Below are positions 29,144 through 39,646 of a stretch of 64,000 nt of DNA, piece by piece. Made by a program: the position numbers and the translations under genes. Under the pieces are notes generated by a model. That model was not told where the DNA came from and searched no databases. It worked only from the letters and a program-made list of their open reading frames with translations. Each line of letters starts with the position of its first letter. Position 1 is the first letter of the stretch. Origin of the DNA: Flavobacteriaceae bacterium (GTDB lineage Bacteria > Bacteroidota > Bacteroidia > Flavobacteriales > Flavobacteriaceae); contig CP031964.1 in assembly GCA_003443635.1 (NCBI GenBank), positions 372,001 to 436,000 of the forward strand, written 5' to 3'.

Positions 29144-30004
29144 TTATTTAAAAATGTCTTTACAGGTATATGTGTTTTCTAAACGCACACCTTTTTCAGT
29201 ATGTTTAACTGTAATAAGTTCATTATGGGCATCATGTTCTAAAAATAAATAGTAATTATTATTTGCTGCAGTATTTAAAAAAGATGCTTTTTCATCTAAT
29301 GTTAAAAGGGGCCTTGTGTCATAACCCATAACAAATGGAATAGGTAAATGACCTACAGTAGGTAATAAGTCTGCCATAAAAGCGATGGTTTTATCTTTAT
29401 AATGAATTAATGGAATCATTTGCTTTTCGGTATGACCGTTTGCAAAAAACACATCAAAACCAAGCTCCGAATTTCTAAGCACATCCTCATTAGGAGTATT
29501 TAAAAACTTAAGTTGACCACTTTCTTCCATCGGAAGAATGTTTTCTTTTAAAAAAGATGCTTTTTCTCTTTTATTAGGTTCTGTAGCCCATTGCCAATGT
29601 AGTTTATTACTCCAAAAGTGTGCATTTTTAAAAGCAACCTCATAACCTGTTCTATCTTTATTCCATTGTACACTTCCTCCACAATGATCGAAGTGTAAAT
29701 GTGTCATAAATACATCAGTAATATCATCACGATGAAAACCGTATTGAGATAATGATTTATCAATACTATCATCACCCCATAAATGATAATACCCAAAAAA
29801 CTTTTCAGATTGCTTATCACCCATACCAGTATCGATTAAGATTAACCTGTTTCCTTCTTCAATTAAAAGGCAACGTGCGGCAATGTCAATCATATTGTTT
29901 TGATCGGCAGGATTTGTTTTTTGCCATAGCGATTTTGGTACTACACCAAACATTGCTCCACCATCTAGCTTAAAACTTCCAGCATTTATAGGATATAAAT
30001 TCAT
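29144..30004 (-). CDS. MBL-fold metallohydrolase (lactonase-like)
   Basis: 286 residues, no signal peptide. The metallo-beta-lactamase fold signature THLHFDHCGG (HxHxDH) lies near residue 105, with downstream FFANGHTEKQM and FMADLLPT supplying further metal ligands. The layout resembles N-acyl-homoserine-lactonase-type members (AttM/AiiA clade) and alkaline-phosphatase-like relatives, but the substrate cannot be told. First gene of a probable operon with the subtilase and M1 peptidase. No exact promoter box seen in the 113 bases upstream. Confidence 0.82.
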   Translation of the reverse strand: MNLYPINAGSFKLDGGAMFGVVPKSLWQKTNPADQNNMIDIAARCLLIEEGNRLILIDTGMGDKQSEKFFGYYHLWGDDSIDKSLSQYGFHRDDITDVFMTHLHFDHCGGSVQWNKDRTGYEVAFKNAHFWSNKLHWQWATEPNKREKASFLKENILPMEESGQLKFLNTPNEDVLRNSELGFDVFFANGHTEKQMIPLIHYKDKTIAFMADLLPTVGHLPIPFVMGYDTRPLLTLDEKASFLNTAANNNYYLFLEHDAHNELITVKHTEKGVRLENTYTCKDIFK

Positions 30005-30117
30005 TAATTTAAATCTATTTTTCTTTTTGATCAGATGTAATTCGCATCAAGTTTGTAAAACTTTTTTAGAATACCAATTTCATAAGTTGAGCAAATTAAT
30101 AAAACACTTGCAAAATA

Positions 30118-32355
30118 TTAGTAGATGTTAAGATTATTTTGTGTTTTTAACTGCTTGTTATTGATAATAACACTTTTAAGATGTTTACCAAAGTGTAATA
30201 AAGATTTAATCTCCTTTACACTTGCCAGTCGTTCTTTACTATATACAAGAAGACTATTGCCATTAGACTCAATATGATAATAAGAATTACTTTCAAAAAA
30301 ATGAACAAGTTCATTTGTGAAAAAGGTTTTAATTTCAAGTTCGTTTTCTCCAACTAAATAAAAACGTTTTGAGAAATCACTATAATCTTTTAAATTAATG
30401 TCTTTAGAACCTACAAGAATGTTTATTCTTTCTAAAAAACCTTCTCTATCTAATGAAAATTGAGGTATTGGTTTTAAAAGATCAATATGAAGCATGGTAG
30501 TTCTTATAACTTCTTTGGCAATAAATTCACCTTCAGAAAACTCAATATCAAATATATTTAAATTTGCTTGGTCATTAAATAATTGATTATATATATGGTT
30601 TATTTGTTTGGTTTTAAAAAATGTAAATCGCTCTAAAAAATTTATATCTTTTTGCTTGATAGATGTATAATTAAGCTTATAATCTATAGCCAATTCTTCT
30701 AAAGTAATTTGCCTTTTAGTAAGGTTGCTTTTAAAAATATGTGGGATAGGTAATAAACGCCTTAATGCAAAAGGATGTTTAGAATCTGTATCGTGCATAT
30801 CTAGCCCCACGACTTCAAAATGCCCTCCTTTTTTAGTAAATAACTCTTGATAACTATTGAGGTTTTCCATTACTGTATGATCAACAAATTCGCACATAGA
30901 AAAATCTACAATAACATCTTTATCTTCAGGAATTGCGTCAAGCTTATATTTTAGTTTATTGTAATTTAAAAAACTGCAAAAGTGTTTAACGCTTATATAG
31001 TAATTATCTTTACTACCTTCTTCATTGAACATTAATACATTAGGCTTTAATATGTTTCTGAAAAACAATAAAAAACTTTTGTTTATAAAAACATGAATTA
31101 TAAAAGTTGTAAAAACTCCTGTAGCAATTCCAGTAATTAAACCAACTTTTAAGGTAATAAAAAGCGTGACAAAAAATATAATAAGCTGTTCTCTACCAAC
31201 ATAAAAAATAGCTTTGATATTACCTGGAGAAGCAAGTTTATAACCGGTGAATACCAATATTGCCATTAACGCGGGAAGAGGTATTCGAGTGAGTTGCGTA
31301 CTAAATAATAAAATAAAAATGACTAAAAAAGTAGCATGAAAAAAGTTAGAAGCTCTATTTGCTCCACCATTATTTACATTAACTGAGCTTCTGGCAATAA
31401 CAGTAACTACATTTAGGCCGCCTAAAAACCCACTACCTATTGTAGCTAATCCTAAAGCCTTTATATCTTTATTAACATTAGATCTGCGTTTTTCAGGATC
31501 TAACTTATCTACTGCTTTAATACTTAATAAAGATTCAATACTAGCAATAAGAGTTAAAGCAAGTATACTACCAATAAAAGACCAGGTAGTAATCCCTCCA
31601 AAATCAGGTTTTGGAATTTGAGTAATAATCTCATTAATATTGGGTATTCCAGAAATCATATATTGAGGATCAATAGGGTTGGGTTGTTGTTTTATAAGCT
31701 CATAGTAATAGCTAAAACTAATAGACAAAATAACAATCCACATAGGTGCAGGAATAAGTTGCAGGTATTTATTCCTTATTTTAGGGTAAAATACCATAAT
31801 GATTAAACTAATAATTCCAGCGAATGCTGCATACATTAAACCACTATCTGAGAAACTAAAAACAGCTCTTATAGTATTAGGAATTTCTAATAGATATTCA
31901 ATACTATTTTCTTTTAATATTTTGTTAGCAAGCATAATATGGAATTGCTTACCGAGAATAATTAAACCAATGGCTGCTAACATACCTTGAATTGCCGAAG
32001 ACGGAAAATAATCAGCAAGCTTTCCGAGTCTTAAAAACCCAAGAATAATTAGTAAAATACCTGAACAAATAATAGCTGCATAAGCACCATTAAGCCCAAG
32101 TGTTGTAATAGCAACAAGTAATACTCCAACGAGTCCGTTTCCCGGACCAGCTATAGTTACGTAACTTCCTCCAAATATAGACACTACAATACCACCTACA
32201 ACAGCTGCTATAATACCAGCTATAGGAGGTGCTTCACTAGCCATAGCTAATCCAAGACCTAGAGGAAGTGCAATGAGACTCACTACAAAGCCTGAAAATA
32301 TATTTTTAGGTAGTGTTTTAAAAAAACTTGCGATATAATCTTTTTTAGGGCTCAT
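30118..32355 (-). CDS. SulP-family anion transporter with STAS domain and long C-terminal extension
   Basis: 745 residues. The membrane part (about 1-430) has SulP hallmarks (GFVVSLIALPLGLGLAMASEAPP and the GSYVTIAGPGNG loop). A STAS domain follows (about 455-550: VIVDFSMCEFVDHTVMENL). The last about 190 residues form a separate soluble segment not found in minimal SulP proteins (HLDLLKPIPQF-like, then SLDREGFLERINILVGSKDINLKDYSDFSKRFYLVG). Substrate could be bicarbonate, sulfate or another anion. The gene overlaps the upstream universal stress protein gene by 4 bases, so the two are co-translated and probably co-regulated. Confidence 0.88.
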   Translation of the reverse strand: MSPKKDYIASFFKTLPKNIFSGFVVSLIALPLGLGLAMASEAPPIAGIIAAVVGGIVVSIFGGSYVTIAGPGNGLVGVLLVAITTLGLNGAYAAIICSGILLIILGFLRLGKLADYFPSSAIQGMLAAIGLIILGKQFHIMLANKILKENSIEYLLEIPNTIRAVFSFSDSGLMYAAFAGIISLIIMVFYPKIRNKYLQLIPAPMWIVILSISFSYYYELIKQQPNPIDPQYMISGIPNINEIITQIPKPDFGGITTWSFIGSILALTLIASIESLLSIKAVDKLDPEKRRSNVNKDIKALGLATIGSGFLGGLNVVTVIARSSVNVNNGGANRASNFFHATFLVIFILLFSTQLTRIPLPALMAILVFTGYKLASPGNIKAIFYVGREQLIIFFVTLFITLKVGLITGIATGVFTTFIIHVFINKSFLLFFRNILKPNVLMFNEEGSKDNYYISVKHFCSFLNYNKLKYKLDAIPEDKDVIVDFSMCEFVDHTVMENLNSYQELFTKKGGHFEVVGLDMHDTDSKHPFALRRLLPIPHIFKSNLTKRQITLEELAIDYKLNYTSIKQKDINFLERFTFFKTKQINHIYNQLFNDQANLNIFDIEFSEGEFIAKEVIRTTMLHIDLLKPIPQFSLDREGFLERINILVGSKDINLKDYSDFSKRFYLVGENELEIKTFFTNELVHFFESNSYYHIESNGNSLLVYSKERLASVKEIKSLLHFGKHLKSVIINNKQLKTQNNLNIY

Positions 32356-33212
32356 CTAATTATTAATACATCTGTTGGTAATTCTGTTAAAATATGCTCA
32401 ATATCGTGTGGAAATAAACGATCCCAAAAAGATATTTTGTTTGGGGCGTTCATAATTAGTAAATCTGCACGAACTACTTGTGCATAATGACCAATAGAAT
32501 AACCTCTTTTTCCAAAAATAGGTTGTGTATTTATTTGAATATTCTGAGTATACCCTTCCGGTATATTTTCAATTAAATTTTTAACTCTAGAATCTTCTCT
32601 CAATCTAATACGTTCTTTAACAATTGTAGATTTTCTAAGAGATTTGTCATCATCAATATTTACAGCTACTTTTTCCTGCCCAATTTCTTCTACAATAGTA
32701 ATTTTGTCCGAACTTAAATGTTTTGCAACATAAAAAGCAGAAGTAATAGTTAATTTTGTTTTTGGATCTTCTAATCCATTAACAACAATATGATTACAAG
32801 GGATTCGATCAACAGATGGGTTAATTAATAACAATACAGAGCATTTAGCTTGACGTGTTATTTTTCTAGCGATAGAACCGACATAATATTTTAAAAAATT
32901 CTCCTGCTGAAGCGCACCTAAAATAAGGAGATCAATATTATTTTCTTCAGAAACAGATAAAATAACATCTACAGGATTACCTGACTTAAAAATTATTTTA
33001 TAATTAAAACCATCTTTAATAAATGGTTTTAAAAAAGTTTTAAAGGTATTTTCTTTATCTTTTGATTGCTCTCCGACATGAATTAAAATAAGTTCAGTGT
33101 TAAAAAAGTGCGATAATCTTGCAGCTTCATTAATATTTGCTTTAAGGTTAGGAGAAAAAGTAACTCCGATACCTATTGTATGAAAAGGTTTTAAATTCAA
33201 TATTAAGGGCAA
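32352..33212 (-). CDS. Universal stress protein, tandem-domain
   Basis: 286 residues holding two UspA-like segments: the first (about 10-140) with FHTIGIGVTFSPN, then LLILGALQQENFLKYYVGSIARKITRQAKCSVLLL as the ATP-loop-like region (Gly-rich GxxGxxxG not perfect); the second (about 150-286) with a weaker motif and ending DVLIIR. No membrane segments. It precedes and overlaps the SulP gene by 4 bases, suggesting that it senses adenine nucleotides or stress and tunes the transporter. That link is inference from context. Confidence 0.85.
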   Translation of the reverse strand: MPLILNLKPFHTIGIGVTFSPNLKANINEAARLSHFFNTELILIHVGEQSKDKENTFKTFLKPFIKDGFNYKIIFKSGNPVDVILSVSEENNIDLLILGALQQENFLKYYVGSIARKITRQAKCSVLLLINPSVDRIPCNHIVVNGLEDPKTKLTITSAFYVAKHLSSDKITIVEEIGQEKVAVNIDDDKSLRKSTIVKERIRLREDSRVKNLIENIPEGYTQNIQINTQPIFGKRGYSIGHYAQVVRADLLIMNAPNKISFWDRLFPHDIEHILTELPTDVLIIR

Positions 33213-33328
33213 TTAGTTAAATCGGACAAGATAGTACTTTTTTCAAAAACGTAATTTTTTTACTTAAAAATATAAAATCAAAACTTTGATTTATTCTCAT
33301 TAAATTTACGTTTTAAAAATTAAAATCT

Positions 33329-35179
33329 ATGCTAGAATTAGCAGGTATTATTATTTTAGGTATTCTGGCGCAATGGGTGGCTTGGAAGTTAAAAATTCCC
33401 GCAATACTTCCGTTAATATTAATAGGCTTATTAGTAGGTCCTATTGCAGCAGAATATTTATCAGAAGATGGAACAAAATGGATAGAGCCTATTTGGAACG
33501 GAACAGAAGGTTTATTTCCAGGAGAAAGCTTATTTTACTTTGTATCTCTGGCTATTAGTATAATATTATTTGAGGGCGGATTGACATTAAAATTAAGTGA
33601 AATTAAAAATGTTGGCCCGGTAATTACAAAATTGATTACCATTGGATCATTAGTTACATTTTTTGGAGCAGCAATTGCTGCACATTTTATTTTTAGCTTG
33701 AATTGGGAAATAGCTTTCTTATTTTCAGCATTAATTATAGTAACAGGACCTACTGTAATTACACCTATTTTAAGAAATATCCCTTTAAAAAAAGATGTTT
33801 CAGCTGTTTTAAAGTGGGAGGGTATATTAATTGATCCAATAGGAGCCTTGGTAGCAGTATTGGTTTTCGAATTTATTAGTGTTGGAGGAGGAGGAGAGTT
33901 TACAAAAACAGCATTTATTGAATTTGGAAAAATAGTCTTATTCGGATCTACATTTGGATTTACGTTTGCACATGCGCTCAATTTTTCAATTAATAGAAAT
34001 TGGATTCCACATTATTTATTGAATGTATTTGCTTTAGCATGTGTATTAGGTGTTTTTGTGTTATCAGATAGTTTTGCACATGAATCAGGGCTATTAGCTG
34101 TTGTAGTAATGGGTATGGTACTAGGAAATTTTAATTCGAAATATTTAAAAGAACTCCTATATTTTAAAGAATCATTAAGCGTATTACTCATTTCTATACT
34201 GTTTATTTTGCTGGCAGCTAATATTAATATGGAAGATCTATTGTTAATTTATAGTTGGAAAACAGCTGTACTTTTTGCTATTGTAATTTTAATTATTAGA
34301 CCATTAGGAGTGTTTTTAAGCACTCAAAACTCAGCATTAAAACAGAATGAAAAACTATTTATCAGTTGGGTAGGGCCAAGAGGTATTGTTGCAGCAGGTA
34401 TCGCATCTTTATTTGGATTAAAACTTGCTAAACAAGGAGTCGTAGGAGCAGAATACATTACACCTCTAGTATTTGTAATTGTATTAGGGACAGTCTTGTT
34501 AAATGCGACTACAGCTCGTGCTTTTGCAAAAATTGCAAGAGTGTTTTTAACTAAATCAGAAGGAATATTAATTGTAGGGGCATCTGAAGTTTCACGATTA
34601 TTAGCTACTTATCTTGAAACTAACAATAGAAATGTTGTTTTGATAGATAGCAACATCACAAATATTGAAACATCTAAAAATCAAGGACTTGAAGCTATTA
34701 ATGCCAATATTTACTCTGATAGACTACTGGACGATATTGAATTGAATGATGTGGGATATTTAATGGCGCTTACAGCAAACTCTAATCTTAATAAGTATGC
34801 TATAGATAAGTTTAGTAAGCAGTTTGGAGAGAATGGATCGTTTAGATTAGTCTCTAAAGATGAAATGAACGATGAAAATAACAATCCTAAAGAAGGTTTA
34901 TTTTCTCATACAGATGATTTTATCTCATTAGAAAAAACCGTAAAAGCATACCCCAGAATTAATGAAATTAAAATAAAAGACACAGTTCATTATGAAACGT
35001 TGATTGAATTATCTAATAATGAAAAGCACATTATTCCCTTGTTTATAAAGAATAAGAAAGGAGAATTACAAATCATTTCTTCTTATAATAAAGAAGTGAA
35101 ACCTATTGAAAAAGGACATGTATTAGTTTATTTAGGAAAACCCTTTAAAATTAATGCTACCAGTTCCAGTAGTAATTAA
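33329..35179 (+). CDS. CPA-type cation:proton antiporter with RCK/TrkA-N-like domain
   Basis: 616 residues. The first about 400 hold about twelve membrane helices of the Na+/H+ exchanger fold ([53 protein letters not shown]). Residues about 415-500 are a Rossmann RCK-N/TrkA-N domain ([19 protein letters not shown]), followed by a TrkA-C-like tail, so nucleotide or redox regulation is likely. It is divergent from the USP-SulP pair, possibly a joint ion-homeostasis locus. Its stop overlaps the convergent lepA stop by 4 bases (TTAA, 35176-35179). A TAAATTTA at 33301-33308 is a one-mismatch promoter candidate. Confidence 0.88.
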   Translation: MLELAGIIILGILAQWVAWKLKIPAILPLILIGLLVGPIAAEYLSEDGTKWIEPIWNGTEGLFPGESLFYFVSLAISIILFEGGLTLKLSEIKNVGPVITKLITIGSLVTFFGAAIAAHFIFSLNWEIAFLFSALIIVTGPTVITPILRNIPLKKDVSAVLKWEGILIDPIGALVAVLVFEFISVGGGGEFTKTAFIEFGKIVLFGSTFGFTFAHALNFSINRNWIPHYLLNVFALACVLGVFVLSDSFAHESGLLAVVVMGMVLGNFNSKYLKELLYFKESLSVLLISILFILLAANINMEDLLLIYSWKTAVLFAIVILIIRPLGVFLSTQNSALKQNEKLFISWVGPRGIVAAGIASLFGLKLAKQGVVGAEYITPLVFVIVLGTVLLNATTARAFAKIARVFLTKSEGILIVGASEVSRLLATYLETNNRNVVLIDSNITNIETSKNQGLEAINANIYSDRLLDDIELNDVGYLMALTANSNLNKYAIDKFSKQFGENGSFRLVSKDEMNDENNNPKEGLFSHTDDFISLEKTVKAYPRINEIKIKDTVHYETLIELSNNEKHIIPLFIKNKKGELQIISSYNKEVKPIEKGHVLVYLGKPFKINATSSSSN

Positions 35180-36972
35180 TCATTTAACTTTAATACAGCC
35201 ATAAATGCTTGTTGTGGGATTTCTACATTCCCAACTTGACGCATACGCTTTTTCCCTTTTTTCTGCTTTTCAAGAAGTTTACGTTTACGAGAAATATCAC
35301 CACCATAACACTTAGCCGTTACATCTTTACGAAGAGCTTTAATGGTTTCTCTTGAGATTATTTTAGCACCGATAGCCGCTTGAATAGGGATATCAAATTG
35401 TTGACGCGGAATTAGTTCTCGTAATTTTTCACACATCTTCCTCCCAATATATTGAGCATTATCTGCATGAATTAAAGCAGAAAGAGCATCGACAGGTTGA
35501 GAATTAAGTAAAATATCTAAACGAACTAATTTTGAAACTTTCATTCCAATAGGAGAATAATCGAAAGAAGCATATCCTTTAGAAACTGTTTTTAAACGAT
35601 CATAAAAATCAAAAACGATTTCGGCTAATGGCATTTCAAAAGTAAGTTCAACACGTTCTGGAGTTAAATAGGTTTGATTGCTTATGATTCCTCTTTTTTC
35701 GATACACAAAGACATTACATTACCTACAAAATCTGCTTTTGTAATAATAGTCGCCTTTATATAAGGTTCCTCAACACGATTTATACTAGAAGGGTCTGGT
35801 AAATCGGAAGGATTATTTACAATAACAGCGGTATCAGGGTTTTTGTTAGTGTAGGCAAAATAAGATACGTTAGGAACAGTAGTAATTACAGTCATATCAA
35901 ACTCACGTTCTAACCGTTCTTGAATGATTTCCATATGTAACATCCCTAAAAACCCACATCTAAAACCAAAACCAAGTGCAGCAGAACTTTCTGGTGTAAA
36001 AACTAAAGAAGCATCGTTAAGTTGTAATTTTTCCATAGAATTACGAAGCTCTTCATAATCTTCTGTATCTACTGGATAAATTCCTGCAAAAACCATTGGT
36101 TTAACATCTTCAAAACCTTCGACAATATTTGTGGTAGGGTTTGTATAATCAGTAATGGTATCTCCAACCTTTACTTCTTTAGCGGTTTTAATCCCCGTTA
36201 TTAAATACCCAACATCTCCTGTTTTTACACTTTGTTTTACAACCTGATCAAGTTTTAATGTCCCAACTTCATCAGCAAAATACTCTTTATCTGTAGCGAC
36301 AAATTTAATTTTTTGCCCTTTTTTAATTTCTCCATTAAAAACTCTAAAATAAGTTTCTATACCTCTAAACGTATTGTAAACCGAATCAAAAATTAAAGCT
36401 TGAAGTGGTGCATCTGGATCTCCTTTTGGAGCAGGAATGCGCTTAATTACCGCTTCAAGAATATTATCGACTCCAAAGCCAGTTTTTCCACTTGCGTGAA
36501 TCACTTCAGAAGGGTCACAACCTAATAAATCAACAATATCGTCAGTGACTTCTTCAGGATTGGCACTAGGTAAATCTACTTTATTTAAAATAGGAATAAT
36601 CTCTAAATCATTTTCTAATGCTAAATATAGATTAGAAATGGTTTGTGCCTGTATGCTTTGTGCAGCATCAACAATTAATAAAGCACCCTCACACGCAGCA
36701 ATAGATCGTGATACTTCATAAGAGAAATCTACATGACCAGGAGTGTCTATTAAATTTAAAACATAATTTTCACCTTCAAAAACATAATCCATTTGTATAG
36801 CGTGAGATTTAATGGTAATTCCACGCTCACGCTCTAAATCCATGTTATCAAGTAACTGGTCTTGCTTTTCCCTTTCGGTAACAGATCCTGTAAAATCTAA
36901 TAAACGATCGGCAAGTGTACTTTTACCGTGATCGATATGTGCTATAATACAGAAATTTCTAATTTTTTCCAT
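35176..36972 (-). CDS. lepA: Elongation factor 4 (LepA)
   Basis: 598 residues, full length. G1 motif AHIDHGKST near the start, G3 [13 protein letters not shown] as G4, then EF-G-like domains and the LepA-specific C-terminal domain ([29 protein letters not shown], ending [16 protein letters not shown]). It is a ribosomal GTPase that back-translocates or remodels stalled ribosomes and aids 30S biogenesis. Own promoter box at 37004-37011, 31 bases before the start. It is convergent with the antiporter (4-base stop overlap) and divergent from the outer-membrane receptor. Confidence 0.97.
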   Translation of the reverse strand: MEKIRNFCIIAHIDHGKSTLADRLLDFTGSVTEREKQDQLLDNMDLERERGITIKSHAIQMDYVFEGENYVLNLIDTPGHVDFSYEVSRSIAACEGALLIVDAAQSIQAQTISNLYLALENDLEIIPILNKVDLPSANPEEVTDDIVDLLGCDPSEVIHASGKTGFGVDNILEAVIKRIPAPKGDPDAPLQALIFDSVYNTFRGIETYFRVFNGEIKKGQKIKFVATDKEYFADEVGTLKLDQVVKQSVKTGDVGYLITGIKTAKEVKVGDTITDYTNPTTNIVEGFEDVKPMVFAGIYPVDTEDYEELRNSMEKLQLNDASLVFTPESSAALGFGFRCGFLGMLHMEIIQERLEREFDMTVITTVPNVSYFAYTNKNPDTAVIVNNPSDLPDPSSINRVEEPYIKATIITKADFVGNVMSLCIEKRGIISNQTYLTPERVELTFEMPLAEIVFDFYDRLKTVSKGYASFDYSPIGMKVSKLVRLDILLNSQPVDALSALIHADNAQYIGRKMCEKLRELIPRQQFDIPIQAAIGAKIISRETIKALRKDVTAKCYGGDISRKRKLLEKQKKGKKRMRQVGNVEIPQQAFMAVLKLND

Positions 36973-37003
36973 TGATACTTGATTGGGGTTTTACCACGAA
37001 CGG

Positions 37004-37011
37004 CAAAAATA
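37004..37011 (-). promoter_or_regulatory. -7 promoter box of lepA
   Basis: TATTTTTG on the minus strand matches TAnnTTTG, 31 bases before the lepA ATG. Confidence 0.55.
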
Positions 37012-37053
37012 CATAAATTTATGAGATTAAGAATTTCTTGAATAAGATAAAAA

Positions 37054-37084
37054 TATCCGTAAATTAGATATAAATTTACGGATA
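37054..37084. repeat. Stem-loop 1 in the lepA/receptor divergent region
   Basis: The 12-bp arm TATCCGTAAATT (37054-37065) pairs perfectly with 37073-37084 around a 7-nt loop (AGATATA). It lies upstream of both predicted start points, so it is in neither mRNA leader if these promoters are right. Confidence 0.65.
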
Positions 37085-37110
37085 AACCACAGGTGTTTTG
37101 TGGTTTTTTG
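37084..37110 (+). terminator. Stem-loop 2, terminator-like, in the lepA/receptor region
   Basis: AAACCACA (37084-37091) pairs with TGTGGTTT (37099-37106) and is followed by TTTTG, an intrinsic-terminator form on the plus strand. It abuts stem-loop 1, and no plus-strand gene precedes it, so it could end a small RNA or form part of an operator. Confidence 0.5.
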
Positions 37111-37135
37111 ACGATTAAAAACGAATTAAATATTA

Positions 37136-37143
37136 TAAGTTTG
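37136..37143 (+). promoter_or_regulatory. -7 promoter box of the outer-membrane receptor gene
   Basis: TAAGTTTG matches TAnnTTTG. It implies a start near 37149, about 20 bases before the possible ATT start codon at 37169. Confidence 0.55.
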
Positions 37144-37168
37144 TAACAGATTATAAATCCTTTTTACT

Positions 37169-39577
37169 ATTTTAAAAAGAGCTTCTTTCATATTGTTATT
37201 TTTTGCGGCACAGGTGCTATGGTCGCAAACATCATCTGTTTCAGGATTAGTTAAGGATGAAACAAATTCACCAATAGCTTATGCAAATATTTTATTGTTA
37301 AAAGCACAAGATTCAACTATTGTTACTGGTGATTCTTCAGATGAAAATGGAAAATTTAGATTTGATAATATTGAATTGGGTAGTTATATTCTCAAAACAA
37401 GTTTTATAGGATTTAAAGACAATTATACTACAATTTCTGTTACTAAAAATACTAACGCTCGTAGTATTATTTTACAAGAAGATATAGAATCACTATCTGC
37501 TGTAGAATTAACCGTAAAAAAACCAACGATAAAAATTGAGCCTGATCGATTAATATTTAATGTAGAAAACTCATCATTAAGTGAAGGTAATATTTTGCAA
37601 GTACTGAGAAGTACTCCTAGAGTGTTGGTTGCAGATGAAGAAATTAAAATAAAAAACAGTAACGCTACAGTTTACATTAATGATAAAAAAGTAAGCTTAA
37701 CAGGAAACGAATTAGCACAACTTTTAGAAGGAACTCCAGCAAATACCGTAAAATCGATTGAAGTGATTACAAATCCATCTGCTAAGTATGACGCAGATAG
37801 CGGTACGGTATTAAACATCGTGATGTCTAAAAATTTAATAACAGGTTATAGAGGAAGTATTTTTGCTAATTATACACAAGGTGTATTTCCAAGAACAAAT
37901 TATGGAATCACACAGTTTTATAAGAATTCTAAAATTAATGTCTTTGCGAGTTATAATTACAGAAAAAATAAAATTAATAGAGATGATGATCAACGTATTA
38001 ATTTTTTAGATCAAGGAAATAATATAATACAACAATGGAATTCGAATTTTAATCGAGAAGTGAATTCTGAAACTCATAATTTTAATTTCATTTTTGATTA
38101 TTCAATTACTGAAAATAGTACACTTAGTTTTTCTGCTAACGGACAAATCCTTCCTTATTTTGAACGAAGAACTATTGGAGAAACTAGGGTTACAGATAAT
38201 ACAAATAATCCATTATTTAACTTTGATTCTCAAAACTTATCAAGAGATGAACGAAGCAATATTAGCTATGGGCTAGATTATATTTACAATTTTAAAAATT
38301 CAGCTAAACTATCGTTAAATGTTATCTACACAGATTACGATTACGAAAGAAATCAAGATGTAAATAGTGAGTATTTTTCTGCAATAAATACTTTAGACTC
38401 TATTACAACCTTTAACACTTTAAGTAATCAAGATACAGAGTTTTTAATTTACAAAGCAGATTATACCCTACCTATTAGTGAAACAACATTATTTGAAGTA
38501 GGTGTTAAGGCATCAAATATTAAGAGTAATAGTAATATTGTGCAGAATGATATTATTAATGGACAAGAAATACTAGATATAAATAACACCGATATTTTTG
38601 ACTATGATGAAGATATATATGCAGCCTATATAAACTATGAAGATCAATGGGGTAGATGGGGTTTTAAAGGAGGTTTACGATTTGAGCATACCGATATAGA
38701 AGGTATTTCTGTTTTATTAGGAAGTGTGAACACTCAAGACTATTCTGAGTTTTTCCCAACACTAAGTTTAAATTACCAAGCTACTGAAATATTTAGTTTA
38801 TATACTAATTATAAACGAAGTTTAGAACGTCCTAATTACAGTAATTTAAACCCTTTCAGATTCTTTTTAACAGATAATGCTATTGTTACGGGTAACCCTA
38901 ATTTGCAACCAGTGTTTGAGAATAGAGTTACAATAGGAACATCATTTTTAGATCATTTTGTAATTGAAGCTTATTATAGCAAAAGGAAAGATAATATTAT
39001 AGAAATCCCTTTACAAGATAATGTTAACAGCCTTATTACAATTACACCAACAAATATTGGGCAAACGAGAGACTTTGGATTTGATTTTGAAACATTTTAT
39101 GATATAGGAAATCATTGGAGCTTATATTTTTATAATTCTATTTTTAATATAGAAGATGAATCTAACTTTAATGGAAACCAAATTGTACAAGACCAATGGA
39201 CTATAGTGTCATCTCTTAGTAATACATTTTCATTTTTAGAGGATAATAGTCTAAATGCAGCTTTTACTGTTACATATTTTTCTAAAAATATTCAGGGTTT
39301 TCGAATATTGGAGCCACGTTTAGCTTCGGATTTTTCGATAAGCAAAGTAATATTAAAAAATAAGGGAGTATTATCATTATCTGTTGAAGATATTTTTAAT
39401 GAACAAGATTATTTTTCAAGAACACGCTTTTTAAATCAGGATAATTCGAATTTTTTAGACTTTGATAATCGTACAATTAAATTAGGGTTTCGTTACAAAT
39501 TTGGAAATACCAAACTAAAAACTAATGAACGTTCTAAGTCTATTGAAGAAAAAAATCGTTTACGCCGAAGTAATTAA
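37169..39577 (+). CDS. Outer-membrane beta-barrel receptor (TonB-dependent-receptor-like, carboxypeptidase-regulatory-like N-terminus)
   Basis: About 802 residues. Order: signal peptide; carboxypeptidase-regulatory-like domain (about 22-100, SVSGLVKDETNSPIAYANI); a plug-like segment (about 115-215, with EVITNPSAKYDADSGTVLNI); then a long barrel of aromatic-rich strands ending RTIKLGFRYKFG. This order fits the outer-membrane beta-barrel protein family common in Bacteroidota; ligand unknown. Start: the first canonical codon (TTG, 37193) leaves a signal peptide without positive charge, while ATT at 37169 gives MLKRASFILLFF..., a perfect signal. Either ATT is used or the true ATG was mutated; an in-frame stop lies at 37154-37156. 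Confidence 0.85.
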   Translation: MLKRASFILLFFAAQVLWSQTSSVSGLVKDETNSPIAYANILLLKAQDSTIVTGDSSDENGKFRFDNIELGSYILKTSFIGFKDNYTTISVTKNTNARSIILQEDIESLSAVELTVKKPTIKIEPDRLIFNVENSSLSEGNILQVLRSTPRVLVADEEIKIKNSNATVYINDKKVSLTGNELAQLLEGTPANTVKSIEVITNPSAKYDADSGTVLNIVMSKNLITGYRGSIFANYTQGVFPRTNYGITQFYKNSKINVFASYNYRKNKINRDDDQRINFLDQGNNIIQQWNSNFNREVNSETHNFNFIFDYSITENSTLSFSANGQILPYFERRTIGETRVTDNTNNPLFNFDSQNLSRDERSNISYGLDYIYNFKNSAKLSLNVIYTDYDYERNQDVNSEYFSAINTLDSITTFNTLSNQDTEFLIYKADYTLPISETTLFEVGVKASNIKSNSNIVQNDIINGQEILDINNTDIFDYDEDIYAAYINYEDQWGRWGFKGGLRFEHTDIEGISVLLGSVNTQDYSEFFPTLSLNYQATEIFSLYTNYKRSLERPNYSNLNPFRFFLTDNAIVTGNPNLQPVFENRVTIGTSFLDHFVIEAYYSKRKDNIIEIPLQDNVNSLITITPTNIGQTRDFGFDFETFYDIGNHWSLYFYNSIFNIEDESNFNGNQIVQDQWTIVSSLSNTFSFLEDNSLNAAFTVTYFSKNIQGFRILEPRLASDFSISKVILKNKGVLSLSVEDIFNEQDYFSRTRFLNQDNSNFLDFDNRTIKLGFRYKFGNTKLKTNERSKSIEEKNRLRRSN

Positions 39578-39622
39578 CCATCTCTCTGTAATAGAAATAC
39601 TATCTATTATTTTTAAAAACAG

Positions 39623-39630
39623 TAATTTTG
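39623..39630 (+). promoter_or_regulatory. -7 promoter box of dusB
   Basis: TAATTTTG matches TAnnTTTG, 16 bases before the TTG start codon of dusB. Confidence 0.55.
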
Positions 39631-39646
39631 CCAAAAAAAATAAACT

